Assembly: GCA_002396325.1 (NCBI GenBank)
Contig: DGXM01000211.1
Location: 1 to 6,367, forward strand
DNA: 6,367 bases
Origin: Treponema sp. UBA4232
GTDB lineage: Bacteria > Spirochaetota > Spirochaetia > Treponematales > Treponemataceae
Direction of reading: 5' to 3'
Shown: in pieces, positions 1 through 6,311 of the stretch
Layout of the letters: every line of letters begins with the position of its first letter
Numbering within the stretch: the first letter of the stretch is position 1
Position numbers and translations under genes: made by a program
The notes under the pieces: generated by a model
The model's database searches: none
Told to the model about the DNA's origin: nothing
Seen by the model: the letters and a program-made list of their open reading frames with translations, nothing else

Positions 1-1
1 T

Positions 2-883
2 TACTGCGAGACGGAAAACAGGGCTGATGCCAAATTCTGCAAAGGCTGCGGAATCCCTCTGGTGGCTATGCCCGGCGTGGAAACTCCTTTGATAAAGGAA
101 GACGAGATAAAAACCTCGGTAAGTATGGTGAAAGTCCCCGGCGGTTCATTTATGATGGGAAACGGCGAAAGCGATGCCCCGAAGCACAAGGTTCAGATAA
201 ATGATTTTTACATTGGCGCCACCTGCGTCACTCAATCTCTTTGGAAAACACTGACCGGTGTGAATCCTTCCGAATATCAGGGCGAAAATCTTCCTGTGGA
301 CTGTGTGAGCTGGTATGATGCGATTGTATTCTGCAATCTTCTGAGTAAAAGAGACAGGCTCATGCCCTGTTACATTATAAACGGTTCCAAAAATCCTGCC
401 AGATGGGGATGTGTGCCGGATGGGCGTGATGCCAAGTGGGATTCTGTTGTCTGCGATTGGAAGGCCAACGGATACAGGCTCCCCACTGAAGCGGAATGGG
501 AATATGCTGCGGCCGGGGGAACCGGCGGCGAAGGATTCAGGTTCAGCGGTGGAAATGAAATAATGGAACTCGGATGGTACAACGGAAATTCTGAGGGTAA
601 GGCCCATGATGTTGCGGCAAAGGCTCCGAACAGGCTTGGCATTTTCGATATGACGGGTTCGGTCTGGGAGTGGTGCTGGGACTGGTACGATGCGCTTTAT
701 TACAATGTGTGTCCTGAATCGAATCCCACGGGGCCTGTCGATCAGTCTTACAGAATACGTCGCGGCGGTTCCATCTTTGACAGATCACACTTCTGCGGGA
801 TAAGCTGCCGTTTTTATTATGATCCGCAAATGGCCTGCCTGAACTACGGAATAAGAGTCTGCCGGTCGTCTGCGCCTCTATAA
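2..883 (+). CDS. Zinc-ribbon / SUMF1 (FGE-sulfatase domain) protein, 5' partial
   Basis: The reading frame is open from the left edge, so this is the C-terminal 293 residues of a longer protein. A GTG at position 62 is in frame but is probably internal, because the 20 residues before it form the end of a zinc ribbon (YC at the edge, then FCKGCG at visible residues 12-17, with one CxxC knuckle cut off). A linker leads to an SUMF1 / formylglycine-generating-enzyme-like domain from about residue 43 to the end: VPGGSFMMG, GYRLPTEAEWEYAA (157-170), VWEWCWDWY (221-229), RRGGS (253-257) and GIRVC (283-287). True FGE uses two cysteines after the GGS motif. Here the position of the first appears to be Asp260, while Cys265 matches the second, with another Cys at 269. 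Oxidation of sulfatase cysteines is therefore doubtful, and a binding or other modifying role is possible. No sulfatase gene is in view. The family call is firm; the substrate is unknown. Confidence 0.88.
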   Translation, partial: YCETENRADAKFCKGCGIPLVAMPGVETPLIKEDEIKTSVSMVKVPGGSFMMGNGESDAPKHKVQINDFYIGATCVTQSLWKTLTGVNPSEYQGENLPVDCVSWYDAIVFCNLLSKRDRLMPCYIINGSKNPARWGCVPDGRDAKWDSVVCDWKANGYRLPTEAEWEYAAAGGTGGEGFRFSGGNEIMELGWYNGNSEGKAHDVAAKAPNRLGIFDMTGSVWEWCWDWYDALYYNVCPESNPTGPVDQSYRIRRGGSIFDRSHFCGISCRFYYDPQMACLNYGIRVCRSSAPL

Positions 884-899
884 ATATTGCTTCAACCCC

Positions 900-929
900 T
901 TGACCAACAGCGGTAAAATCTGATATGCT
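900..929 (+). promoter_or_regulatory. Predicted sigma-70-type promoter for the rplU operon
   Basis: A -35 box TTGACC (900-905) is followed after 18 nt by TATGCT (924-929). A TG at 921-922 supplies an extended -10 element. Transcription would begin near 936, giving an untranslated leader of roughly 90 nt before rplU. It lies in the only sizeable intergenic gap upstream of the ribosomal genes, which supports the call. The -10 box matches consensus at four of six positions. Confidence 0.6.
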
Positions 930-942
930 TCAATACACTTAT

Positions 943-1003
943 TATGTAGTCGTTACATATAGGTGGAATCGGCTTGCAAGGAACCCGTTACTCCTTCTGG
1001 CAA
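943..1003 (+). promoter_or_regulatory. Structured 5' leader of rplU, possible r-protein autoregulatory site
   Basis: Two hairpins can be drawn between the predicted transcription start and the L21 ribosome binding site. The first pairs TATGTA (943-948) with TACATA (954-959) around a 5-nt loop. The second pairs AAGGA (978-982) with TCCTT (992-996) and, below a 3-nt bulge, TTGC (974-977) with GCAA (1000-1003). Ribosomal-protein operons often carry leaders bound by their own product, and L21 leaders are known in other bacteria. I cannot match this to a known leader family, so regulation by L21 is only inferred. Confidence 0.35.
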
Positions 1004-1014
1004 AATAGGTTATT

Positions 1015-1020
1015 AGAGGT
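1015..1020 (+). promoter_or_regulatory. Ribosome binding site deciding the rplU start
   Basis: AGAGGT lies 7 nt before the ATG at 1028. It favours this start over an in-frame TTG at 974, which would add 18 residues absent from L21 proteins and would lie inside a predicted leader hairpin. Confidence 0.75.
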
Positions 1021-1027
1021 TTTGAAA

Positions 1028-1351
1028 ATGTACGCAATTGTTGAGTATAAGGGCAATCAGTACAAGGCAGAGAAAGATGCCGTTCTCACAGTGAGCAGAA
1101 TTGATGATGTGAAGGAAGCCAAAAAAGGCGACACCATTACTATTGACACGGTTCTTCTGGTCAGTGATGGAGACAAGGTTTCCGTCGGTACTCCCTATGT
1201 GAAGGGTGCAAAGGTTACAGTTGAAGTCGGTGAGACATTCAAGGATGACAAGGTTCTCGTTCTGAAATACAAGAGCAAGAAGGACTACCACCGTCTGCAT
1301 GGACACCGTGAGCAGTATACAAAGGTGACCGTGAAGGACATTGCGTTCTAA
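1028..1351 (+). CDS. rplU: 50S ribosomal protein L21
   Basis: The 107-residue product has the usual L21 length and pattern: MYAIVEYKGNQYKAEKD at the N terminus, a central acidic-hydrophobic beta segment (GDTITIDTVLLV), and a basic C-terminal motif (YKSKKDYHRLHGHREQYT, then KVTVKDI) that contacts rRNA. L21 binds 23S rRNA in the large subunit, near L20. The start is the ATG at 1028, where L21 homology begins and where a good ribosome binding site sits. It is the first gene of an operon with prp and rpmA, the usual bacterial order, and follows a predicted promoter and structured leader. Confidence 0.97.
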   Translation: MYAIVEYKGNQYKAEKDAVLTVSRIDDVKEAKKGDTITIDTVLLVSDGDKVSVGTPYVKGAKVTVEVGETFKDDKVLVLKYKSKKDYHRLHGHREQYTKVTVKDIAF

Positions 1352-1359
1352 AGCGGATT

Positions 1360-1698
1360 GTGACTTCGGTTCTTTTGGTGTGCGGAAAAGACGGTTCCTT
1401 GAAGGGATGTGTGGCAGAAGGTCACGCCGGATTTTCCGCAAGGGGGCGCGACATCGTTTGTGCGGCTGAGTCGATGCTTTTCCGTACAGTGATGGAAACC
1501 CTTGAGCATACAGAAGGACTTGTTTTTTCGGCGGACACTTCCACCCGTGGAACTCTCGCATTCACCGTGGAGCAAAAGTGCCCGAGCCCCGTTCTTTCGG
1601 AGCGATTGAAATGTGCGGCGGATTTTATAAGAACTGGCATAAAAAGCCTTGTCTCTGATTATCCGGATTACGTACAGCTGCGGGAAAAAACTGAATAA
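1360..1698 (+). CDS. prp: Prp-type ribosomal-processing cysteine protease (YsxB family)
   Basis: This 112-residue protein sits between rplU and rpmA, the standard place for ysxB/prp. It carries both signature motifs: EGHAG with His22, and RDIVCAA with Cys34. These are the catalytic His and Cys of the family, at the same numbering as in Staphylococcus aureus Prp, which supports the GTG start at 1360. In Firmicutes, Prp removes a short N-terminal extension from L27 before it enters the 50S subunit. The L27 encoded next door has no such extension, so the substrate here is unclear. The GTG lies 8 nt after the rplU stop with only a weak, tightly spaced Shine-Dalgarno-like AAGCGGA (1351-1357), so translation is probably coupled to rplU. 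The family call is strong; the role here is inferred. Confidence 0.9.
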   Translation: MTSVLLVCGKDGSLKGCVAEGHAGFSARGRDIVCAAESMLFRTVMETLEHTEGLVFSADTSTRGTLAFTVEQKCPSPVLSERLKCAADFIRTGIKSLVSDYPDYVQLREKTE

Positions 1699-1730
1699 AA
1701 ACAGACTGGATTTTCCAGCGGAGGATTAAA

Positions 1731-1994
1731 ATGGGACGTAGTAAAGGTGGTAGCGGTGCCAAGAACGGACGCGACTCAAATGCCAAAAGATTGGGCGTAA
1801 AGAAATACGGTGGAGAACTGGTGACTGCAGGTTCCGTTCTCGTGAGACAGCGTGGAACTCACATCCATCCCGGTGACAATGTAAAGCGCGGTGGAGATGA
1901 CACTCTGTACGCAATCGAAGACGGAAAAGTGGTTTATGCAGAGCGCAAAAACCGCAAGATTGTTTCCGTTGAGGCTGTTGCAGAGGAAAAATAA
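1731..1994 (+). CDS. rpmA: 50S ribosomal protein L27
   Basis: The 87-residue protein begins MGRSKGGSGAKNGRDS and continues with AKRLGVKKYGG, VRQRGT and DGKVVYAERKNRK, all typical of L27. The N-terminal tail of L27 reaches the peptidyl-transferase centre and helps place tRNA. GGAGG at 1720-1724 lies 6 nt before the ATG. The frame upstream of the ATG runs back to a TGA at 1692-1694 without an ATG, GTG or TTG, so no N-terminal extension like the Firmicutes MLKLNLQFF segment can be encoded. It is the last gene before a strong terminator. Confidence 0.97.
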   Translation: MGRSKGGSGAKNGRDSNAKRLGVKKYGGELVTAGSVLVRQRGTHIHPGDNVKRGGDDTLYAIEDGKVVYAERKNRKIVSVEAVAEEK

Positions 1995-2015
1995 GGTTTC
2001 ACCGACCGTATGAAT

Positions 2016-2055
2016 AATGCCCAGTGTGACTAGACTCATGCTGGGTATTTTTTTT
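2016..2055 (+). terminator. Intrinsic terminator after rpmA
   Basis: AATGCCCAG (2016-2024) pairs with CTGGGTATT (2041-2049), nine pairs with one G-U. The stem can be extended by five more pairs, two of them G-U, to leave a 6-nt loop at 2030-2035. Eight consecutive T residues follow at 2048-2055. This closes the ribosomal-protein operon. With no obvious promoter before obg, it may act as a partial terminator that lowers downstream expression. Confidence 0.88.
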
Positions 2056-2060
2056 AGGAA

Positions 2061-2082
2061 GACGGATTTTTTGTGTTCCGTC
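2061..2082 (+). promoter_or_regulatory. Small hairpin just upstream of the obg ribosome binding site
   Basis: GACGGA (2061-2066) pairs perfectly with TCCGTC (2077-2082) around a T-rich 10-nt loop. It begins six bases after the terminator T-tract and ends eight bases before the obg GGAGG (2090-2094). It could shape ribosome access or mRNA stability. It may also be a chance palindrome. Confidence 0.3.
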
Positions 2083-2098
2083 GTCAAGGGGAGGAATC

Positions 2099-3226
2099 AT
2101 GATTCAGTTCGCAGATGAAGCGACGATTACAGTGCATTCGGGAAAGGGTGGAAATGGCTGCATTTCGTTCCGCAGGGAAAAATACATTCCAAACGGAGGA
2201 CCAAATGGCGGCGACGGAGGCCGCGGGGGAAGCGTCATCTTCTGCGTAAGACGGAATCTGCGCACACTGGCACACCTGCGTTATCATCCTGTATTCAAGG
2301 CGAAAAACGGCGGCGACGGACAGGGCTGGAACCGCTACGGAAAAGACGGTGAGGATGTAATCATTCCGGTTCCCCCGGGAACAACCATACGCGATGCCGT
2401 GACAGGAGAACTTATTCACGATTTCACAACGGAAAGCGAAGATGAGCAGTTCCTCTTTCTTGAGGGTGGAAAAGGCGGTTGGGGCAATGTGCATTTCAAA
2501 TCAAGCACAAACCAGGCACCCCGTTATGCGCACCCCGGAAAGCCGGGCGAAGAGAGGGAACTCCGCGTGGAGCTTTCAATCATGGCTGACATAGGCCTTG
2601 TTGGATTCCCGAATGCGGGAAAATCAAGTCTGCTCGATCTTTTCACAAATGCAAGACCCAAAATCGCTCCGTATCCATTCACGACAAAAGTTCCGAATCT
2701 TGGTGTTCTCCATGTGGATCAGGAAACAGACCTCATCATTGCGGACATCCCCGGTATTATAGAAGGCGCTTCAGACGGTGCAGGACTCGGCATAAGATTT
2801 TTGAAACACATTTCAAGAACGGCAGGGCTCCTTTTTATGATAGACTGTTCCGACGACAATTATATGACAGCCTACGATTCCCTTCTTCACGAGCTGGAGC
2901 AGTTCGGCGCAGGACTTATGGAAAAGCCCAGAATCATCCTCTGCAACAAAATTGATGTGGAGGGAGCTTGTGAACGTGCAGACGAGTTGATTGCCTGCCT
3001 CAAGAAAAAGGACCCCGCAATCACTGTGATTCCGGTTTCCGTTATGGCCCGCACAAACATTACGGCGGTAAGAAATGCAATTGTCGAGCTGGTCGAAAAA
3101 ATGGAAAGGACTCGCCATCCGGGGAAAAATCATGCGCAGTCTTCGGATGCATCTGAAAAAAGCCGCTTCATGGCCGAAAGATCTGTTGACACCTCAATGG
3201 AAGAGCAGTTTCCCGGTTCGGAGTAA
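2099..3226 (+). CDS. obg: GTPase Obg/CgtA, ribosome assembly and stress factor
   Basis: The 375-residue protein has the glycine-rich Obg fold (about 2-159; HSGKGGNGCISFRREKY, GGPNGGDGGRGG, GKDGEDVIIPVPPGT) followed by a P-loop GTPase domain. G1 is GFPNAGKS (169-176), G2 lies in YPFTT (192-196), G3 is DIPG (216-219), G4 is NKID (283-286) and the G5 position reads PVSVMA (312-317). Obg binds the 50S subunit, assists late assembly and responds to GTP and ppGpp levels. The third, OCT domain found in some Gram-positive Obg proteins is absent. After about residue 336 there is only a short, hydrophilic and probably disordered tail. The ATG has GGAGG at 2090-2094. It is the first gene after the rpmA terminator, and its stop lies 21 nt before nadD. 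Confidence 0.97.
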   Translation: MIQFADEATITVHSGKGGNGCISFRREKYIPNGGPNGGDGGRGGSVIFCVRRNLRTLAHLRYHPVFKAKNGGDGQGWNRYGKDGEDVIIPVPPGTTIRDAVTGELIHDFTTESEDEQFLFLEGGKGGWGNVHFKSSTNQAPRYAHPGKPGEERELRVELSIMADIGLVGFPNAGKSSLLDLFTNARPKIAPYPFTTKVPNLGVLHVDQETDLIIADIPGIIEGASDGAGLGIRFLKHISRTAGLLFMIDCSDDNYMTAYDSLLHELEQFGAGLMEKPRIILCNKIDVEGACERADELIACLKKKDPAITVIPVSVMARTNITAVRNAIVELVEKMERTRHPGKNHAQSSDASEKSRFMAERSVDTSMEEQFPGSE

Positions 3227-3247
3227 AAGAATTTTTAGGAGGACCCA

Positions 3248-3937
3248 ATGAAGATAGCAGTTCTTGGCGGAAGTTTCAATCCAATCCACATAGGGCATCT
3301 GGCTCTTGCGGATGAAGTATGTTCCGTGCTTCACTACGACAAGCTTTTGTTCATACCCACGTACAAGCCTCCTCACAAAGAAATGGCGGATTCCGTTTCT
3401 GCACAGCAGCGGCTTGAGATGGTGAATCTTGCCTGCATGGAAGACGGGCGTTTTGAAGTGGAGTCCTGTGAAATTGACCGCGGAGGTCTCTCCTACACCT
3501 ACGATACTATTCTGCATCTTCAGAAAAAGTATTCCGGGGTACTCGAAGGAAAAATCGGCCTTGTGATGGGAGACGATCTCCTGCCAGGCTTTCATCTGTG
3601 GAACCATGCGTCGGACATAGCTTCAATGTGTCAGCTCATTCTTGCAAAAAGACCGTTCAAAAAGGAAAAGGGAAGCCACGCAAACAAAGACAAGGGAGAC
3701 TACGCCAAGGTTGCGTATGCCACTACGGATTTGGACGGAAACACTTTGTACGATGTGAACAAAGATCCTCTTTTCAAGGATGCGCTTTCGATTCAAAATC
3801 CAGAGCTGATGGTGAGTTCGACTGAAATCAGAAGACGCGTCGCTGAAGGAAAACCGTTCAAGTACCTTGTCCCTCCCTCTGTTTTTCGTTATATTAATGA
3901 AAGAGCTATTTATGGAAGTAATTGCATCAATAAATAA
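3248..3937 (+). CDS. nadD: Nicotinate-nucleotide adenylyltransferase
   Basis: NadD joins nicotinate mononucleotide and ATP to make deamido-NAD, the step before NAD synthetase. The 229-residue protein has the nucleotidyltransferase signature GGSFNPIHIGHL (7-18, with His14 and His17), PPHK (41-44), SYTYDT (82-87), MGDDLLPGFHLW (107-118) and the C-terminal SSTEIRRR (190-197). It is somewhat longer than many NadD proteins because of a lysine- and aspartate-rich stretch at about 136-180 between the AKRP segment and the final motif. AGGAGG at 3237-3242 precedes the ATG by 5 nt. Its 3' end overlaps yqeK by 26 nt if yqeK begins at 3912; nadD-yqeK is a very common bacterial pair. Confidence 0.96.
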   Translation: MKIAVLGGSFNPIHIGHLALADEVCSVLHYDKLLFIPTYKPPHKEMADSVSAQQRLEMVNLACMEDGRFEVESCEIDRGGLSYTYDTILHLQKKYSGVLEGKIGLVMGDDLLPGFHLWNHASDIASMCQLILAKRPFKKEKGSHANKDKGDYAKVAYATTDLDGNTLYDVNKDPLFKDALSIQNPELMVSSTEIRRRVAEGKPFKYLVPPSVFRYINERAIYGSNCINK

Positions 3938-4517
3938 AGATACTTTTGAAAAAGTCAGGAAATATGCGATGGCCGCTGAAAAGATGGAGCGGTTCGAACA
4001 CTCGGTGCGTGTGGCTGAGACTGCCCGCCGTATGTGTGTTTTGTACGGAGAGGATCCTGAAAAGGGATATTTCGCGGGAGTGGCCCACGATATGTGCAAG
4101 GATTTGGATGATGAAACCCAGATTTCCCTTGCATCCCGGGACGGAAGACCGATTACCGATGTGGAAAGGAAAAAACCGGCTCTTCTGCATGGACGTGCCG
4201 CAGCCGTGAAGTTGAACCGTGATTTCGGCGTGACTGATGCCGATATAATTCAGGCTGTGTCGTATCATACCTTCGGAGGGGAAAACCTCTGTCCGCTTGC
4301 GAAAATTGTTTTTGCCGCCGACAAGATTGAGCCCGGCCGACCTCAGTCAACACCGGAGTATCTTGAAGCGAAATTAAGCAAATCCCTTGATGAGCTTGTG
4401 CTTGAGGTTGTTCAGGAAAACATCGACTATCTGAATTCGAAGGGAAAGGTTGTTGCTCCCCAGACACTCAGTTTCCGTAAAAGTCTTCAGGATGCCTTGG
4501 CGAAGCAGGGGGTGTGA
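3912..4517 (+). CDS. yqeK: YqeK-type HD-domain hydrolase (probable Ap4A hydrolase)
   Basis: A 201-residue HD-superfamily protein. Metal-binding residues follow the YqeK pattern: His30 in RFEHSVRVAETA, His59-Asp60 in GVAHDMCKD, His93 in LLHG, His119 in SYHTFG and Asp137 in AADKIEPGR. Characterised YqeK proteins split diadenosine tetraphosphate symmetrically into two ADP molecules and affect stress and biofilm behaviour. The ATG at 3912 is chosen because the N terminus then fits the family, and AAAGAG (3901-3906) stands 5 nt before it. An ATG at 3897 and a TTG at 3867 are in frame but lack ribosome binding sites. It overlaps the end of nadD and ends 3 nt before the next start, so it is likely translationally coupled on both sides. 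Confidence 0.9.
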   Translation: MEVIASINKDTFEKVRKYAMAAEKMERFEHSVRVAETARRMCVLYGEDPEKGYFAGVAHDMCKDLDDETQISLASRDGRPITDVERKKPALLHGRAAAVKLNRDFGVTDADIIQAVSYHTFGGENLCPLAKIVFAADKIEPGRPQSTPEYLEAKLSKSLDELVLEVVQENIDYLNSKGKVVAPQTLSFRKSLQDALAKQGV

Positions 4518-4520
4518 GTT

Positions 4521-5852
4521 ATGAAAATGTCCAGTGATAAAAAAGGCGTGTTTTTTCTTGTCATTATTTTTGCGGTGATAATCGGTGCTGGAATTTTCAT
4601 CGGTGTTTCGCTTAGGGCTGATCCGGCTTCAGACACATTGAAGAGCGACGAGGTGATCCGCACGCTTCTGGTGATTTCAGATGGAAACGGAAACGCTCTT
4701 ACTTCCGACGTTCTTTTCTATTATCCTGAATCGCAGAAAAGCGCATTGTTCAATATTCCGCTCAACACGGGCGACATTTACTCAAGTCTTGTGGGTAAAG
4801 ACGGACGCGAGGGACGGACAGACCGCATAGATGCAGTTTACCGAGAGTGCGGATTCGAGGCCTACGCAAAGGAAATCGGAATTCTTCTTGGCAAGGAGAT
4901 ACCCTTTGCCATAGATATTTCACTTGAGGATTTCGGTAAGCTCACGGATTTGCTGGGAGGATTTTCTGTGTTCGTTCCTTCTCCTGTAGACGGAGTTTCC
5001 CCCGACGGCGAAAGATGGCTGCTTCCGTTCGGAGTGGTGACTCTCGATGGCGACAAGATACAGACTTACGTGACATACCGTACTGAGGGAGAAGATGATT
5101 CCGACGTGGTCTCAAGAAGACAGACTGCCGTTATGTCCATGCTTACTGCAATCCACGCACAGAGGGCCGCTCTTCTTGACAAAAAGAACTTCCCGCTCTA
5201 TGCCGAAAAACTTCACACTGATCTCACCGAAAAAAATCTTTACAAACTGATTTCCTATCTGTCGAACATCAATGTGGAAACCGACCATCTGATTCCGCAG
5301 ACGATACAGGGCAGTTTGCGAAGACTTCCTTCCACCGGCGAGACGGTTCTTTTCCCGCTTTTTGAAGGACAGCTCATAAAAGATGTGGTGCAGCAGGCCG
5401 AGGATTCCCTGATTCACGAGGGAGGCTCCTCATACAGATACGTGCTCCAGGTGCTGAACGGCACGACTGTGAAAGGCTCTGCTTCGAATGCGTCAATATT
5501 GCTCAACGGACTTGGAAACTTCGATGTGCTTCCTGCGGCCGATGCTGACAGAAATGACTATGAGCATACCGTAATCATAAATTACATGCAGTCTGACACA
5601 TCCGAGGCTCTGACCGCTTTGTCCAACTTTATCACCTGCAAGAATATTGAACACAGGCCGTCTTCCTCTCTGGCAGGGGAAAGCAACTCCGATTTTACGG
5701 TGATTCTGGGCAAAGACTGGGACGGACGTTATGTGCGCGGGGGATATGTGAATCCTGAAAATCTGCCGCAGGAAGAAACTGCGTCGGAAGGCGGAGAGAG
5801 TGCTGAGGCTTCCGGGGCTTCCGAGTCTGCGGAAGTGACAAAAACTGAATGA
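4521..5852 (+). CDS. LytR-CpsA-Psr (LCP) family membrane protein with LytR_C domain
   Basis: The 443-residue protein has a short cytoplasmic start, one membrane helix (about 9-31), an extracytoplasmic LCP-like domain (about 46-215), a LytR_C-like domain (about 305-400; VLQVLNGTTVKGSASNAS, then VILGKDW) and an acidic, Glu/Ser/Ala-rich tail (416-443). LCP landmarks include DRIDAVY, LEDFGKLTDLLGGF, TLDGDKIQTYV and SRRQTAVM. LCP enzymes of Gram-positive bacteria attach lipid-linked polymers to peptidoglycan. Several usual ligand-binding residues differ here: RSDT is TSDV (61-64), the PRD of SIPRDT is PLN (80-82), and the first Arg of YVRxR is Thr185, although Arg187 and Arg199-Arg200 remain. Attachase activity is therefore uncertain; a binding or structural envelope role is possible. 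GGGGGTG (4508-4514) is the ribosome binding site. An LCP gene between yqeK and rsfS also occurs in clostridia. Confidence 0.85.
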   Translation: MKMSSDKKGVFFLVIIFAVIIGAGIFIGVSLRADPASDTLKSDEVIRTLLVISDGNGNALTSDVLFYYPESQKSALFNIPLNTGDIYSSLVGKDGREGRTDRIDAVYRECGFEAYAKEIGILLGKEIPFAIDISLEDFGKLTDLLGGFSVFVPSPVDGVSPDGERWLLPFGVVTLDGDKIQTYVTYRTEGEDDSDVVSRRQTAVMSMLTAIHAQRAALLDKKNFPLYAEKLHTDLTEKNLYKLISYLSNINVETDHLIPQTIQGSLRRLPSTGETVLFPLFEGQLIKDVVQQAEDSLIHEGGSSYRYVLQVLNGTTVKGSASNASILLNGLGNFDVLPAADADRNDYEHTVIINYMQSDTSEALTALSNFITCKNIEHRPSSSLAGESNSDFTVILGKDWDGRYVRGGYVNPENLPQEETASEGGESAEASGASESAEVTKTE

Positions 5853-5853
5853 C

Positions 5854-5860
5854 AGAGGTG
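5854..5860 (+). promoter_or_regulatory. Ribosome binding site deciding the rsfS start
   Basis: AGAGGTG lies 8 nt before the ATG at 5869. The alternative GTG at 5860 overlaps this site, so it cannot be served by it. Confidence 0.7.
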
Positions 5861-5868
5861 TGAGTGAA

Positions 5869-6231
5869 ATGGAAAATGAAATAAAGACAAAGACGGATGA
5901 ACAGAAAGCTTTGGAAATAGCGGCCCTTATGGAGGACGGGAAGGGGATGGATGTTTCCGTTCTGGACGTGTCAGGGCTTAACAGCTGGACTGACTATTTT
6001 GTGATTGTGACTGTGAACAGCAGTGCTCACTGGCAGGGATTGTACAAATACATAAAGGAATACATCGCTGAAAACGGCTTGGAAATCCGTAAGACAGTGC
6101 AGAAAACATCGCAGGGAGACGACTGGAATCTTATTGATTTGGGAAATATAGTCGTCCATCTTATGTCGGCAGAGGCCCGCTCTTTCTATGAACTGGAAAA
6201 ATTGTGGCACGCCGGAAAAAAACTGAAGTAA
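5869..6231 (+). CDS. rsfS: Ribosomal silencing factor RsfS (DUF143 family)
   Basis: The 120-residue product has the RsfS/Iojap pattern: KALEIAALMEDGKGMDVSVLDVSGL, then TDYFVIVTVNSSAHWQGL, a KTSQGDDWNLIDLGNIVVHLMSAEARSFYELEKLW core, and a short basic end. RsfS binds ribosomal protein L14 on the 50S subunit and blocks joining with 30S, lowering translation in starvation or stationary phase. The ATG at 5869 is preferred over the GTG three codons earlier because of the AGAGGTG spacing. It follows the LCP gene by 16 nt and appears to be the last gene of the cluster. Its place beside nadD and yqeK is widely conserved. Confidence 0.95.
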   Translation: MENEIKTKTDEQKALEIAALMEDGKGMDVSVLDVSGLNSWTDYFVIVTVNSSAHWQGLYKYIKEYIAENGLEIRKTVQKTSQGDDWNLIDLGNIVVHLMSAEARSFYELEKLWHAGKKLK

Positions 6232-6235
6232 AAGT

Positions 6236-6279
6236 AATCTTCAAAAAAGATTCGGCTTTTCGGAATCATACGATTCTTT
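6236..6279 (+). terminator. Possible weak terminator region after rsfS
   Basis: Two small stems follow the rsfS stop: AATCTT (6236-6241) with AAGATT (6247-6252), and GAATC (6263-6267) with GATTC (6272-6276), the latter followed by TTT. A competing fold pairs GATTC (6249-6253) with GAATC (6263-6267). Stems are short and the T-tract is poor, so termination here is likely inefficient. Confidence 0.35.
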
Positions 6280-6311
6280 AAATGAAAGAGAGGGTCTGCC
6301 CCGAAAGTATT

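Noticed and set aside
62..64. GTG as the true start of the SUMF1 gene
   Set aside because: The same frame is open to the left edge and encodes a recognisable zinc-ribbon FCKGCG before this codon.
974..1027. TTG start giving L21 an 18-residue N-terminal extension
   Set aside because: L21 homology begins at the ATG at 1028, which has its own ribosome binding site. The upstream segment is better explained as a structured leader.
1013..1561. Long minus-strand open frame opposite rplU and prp
   Set aside because: It lies antisense to two well-recognised genes, has no plausible domain, and has no ribosome binding site I could support.
2009..2014. TATGAA as a -10 box for an obg promoter
   Set aside because: There is no acceptable -35 box at 16-18 nt upstream, and the RNA would start inside the terminator stem.
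5767..5849. Acidic Glu/Ser/Ala-rich tail of the LCP protein as a DNA repeat
   Set aside because: The similarity is compositional at protein level. The codons vary and no regular repeat unit is visible.
5860..5862. GTG start for rsfS
   Set aside because: It overlaps the AGAGGTG that best serves the ATG at 5869, and the added residues do not resemble the family.
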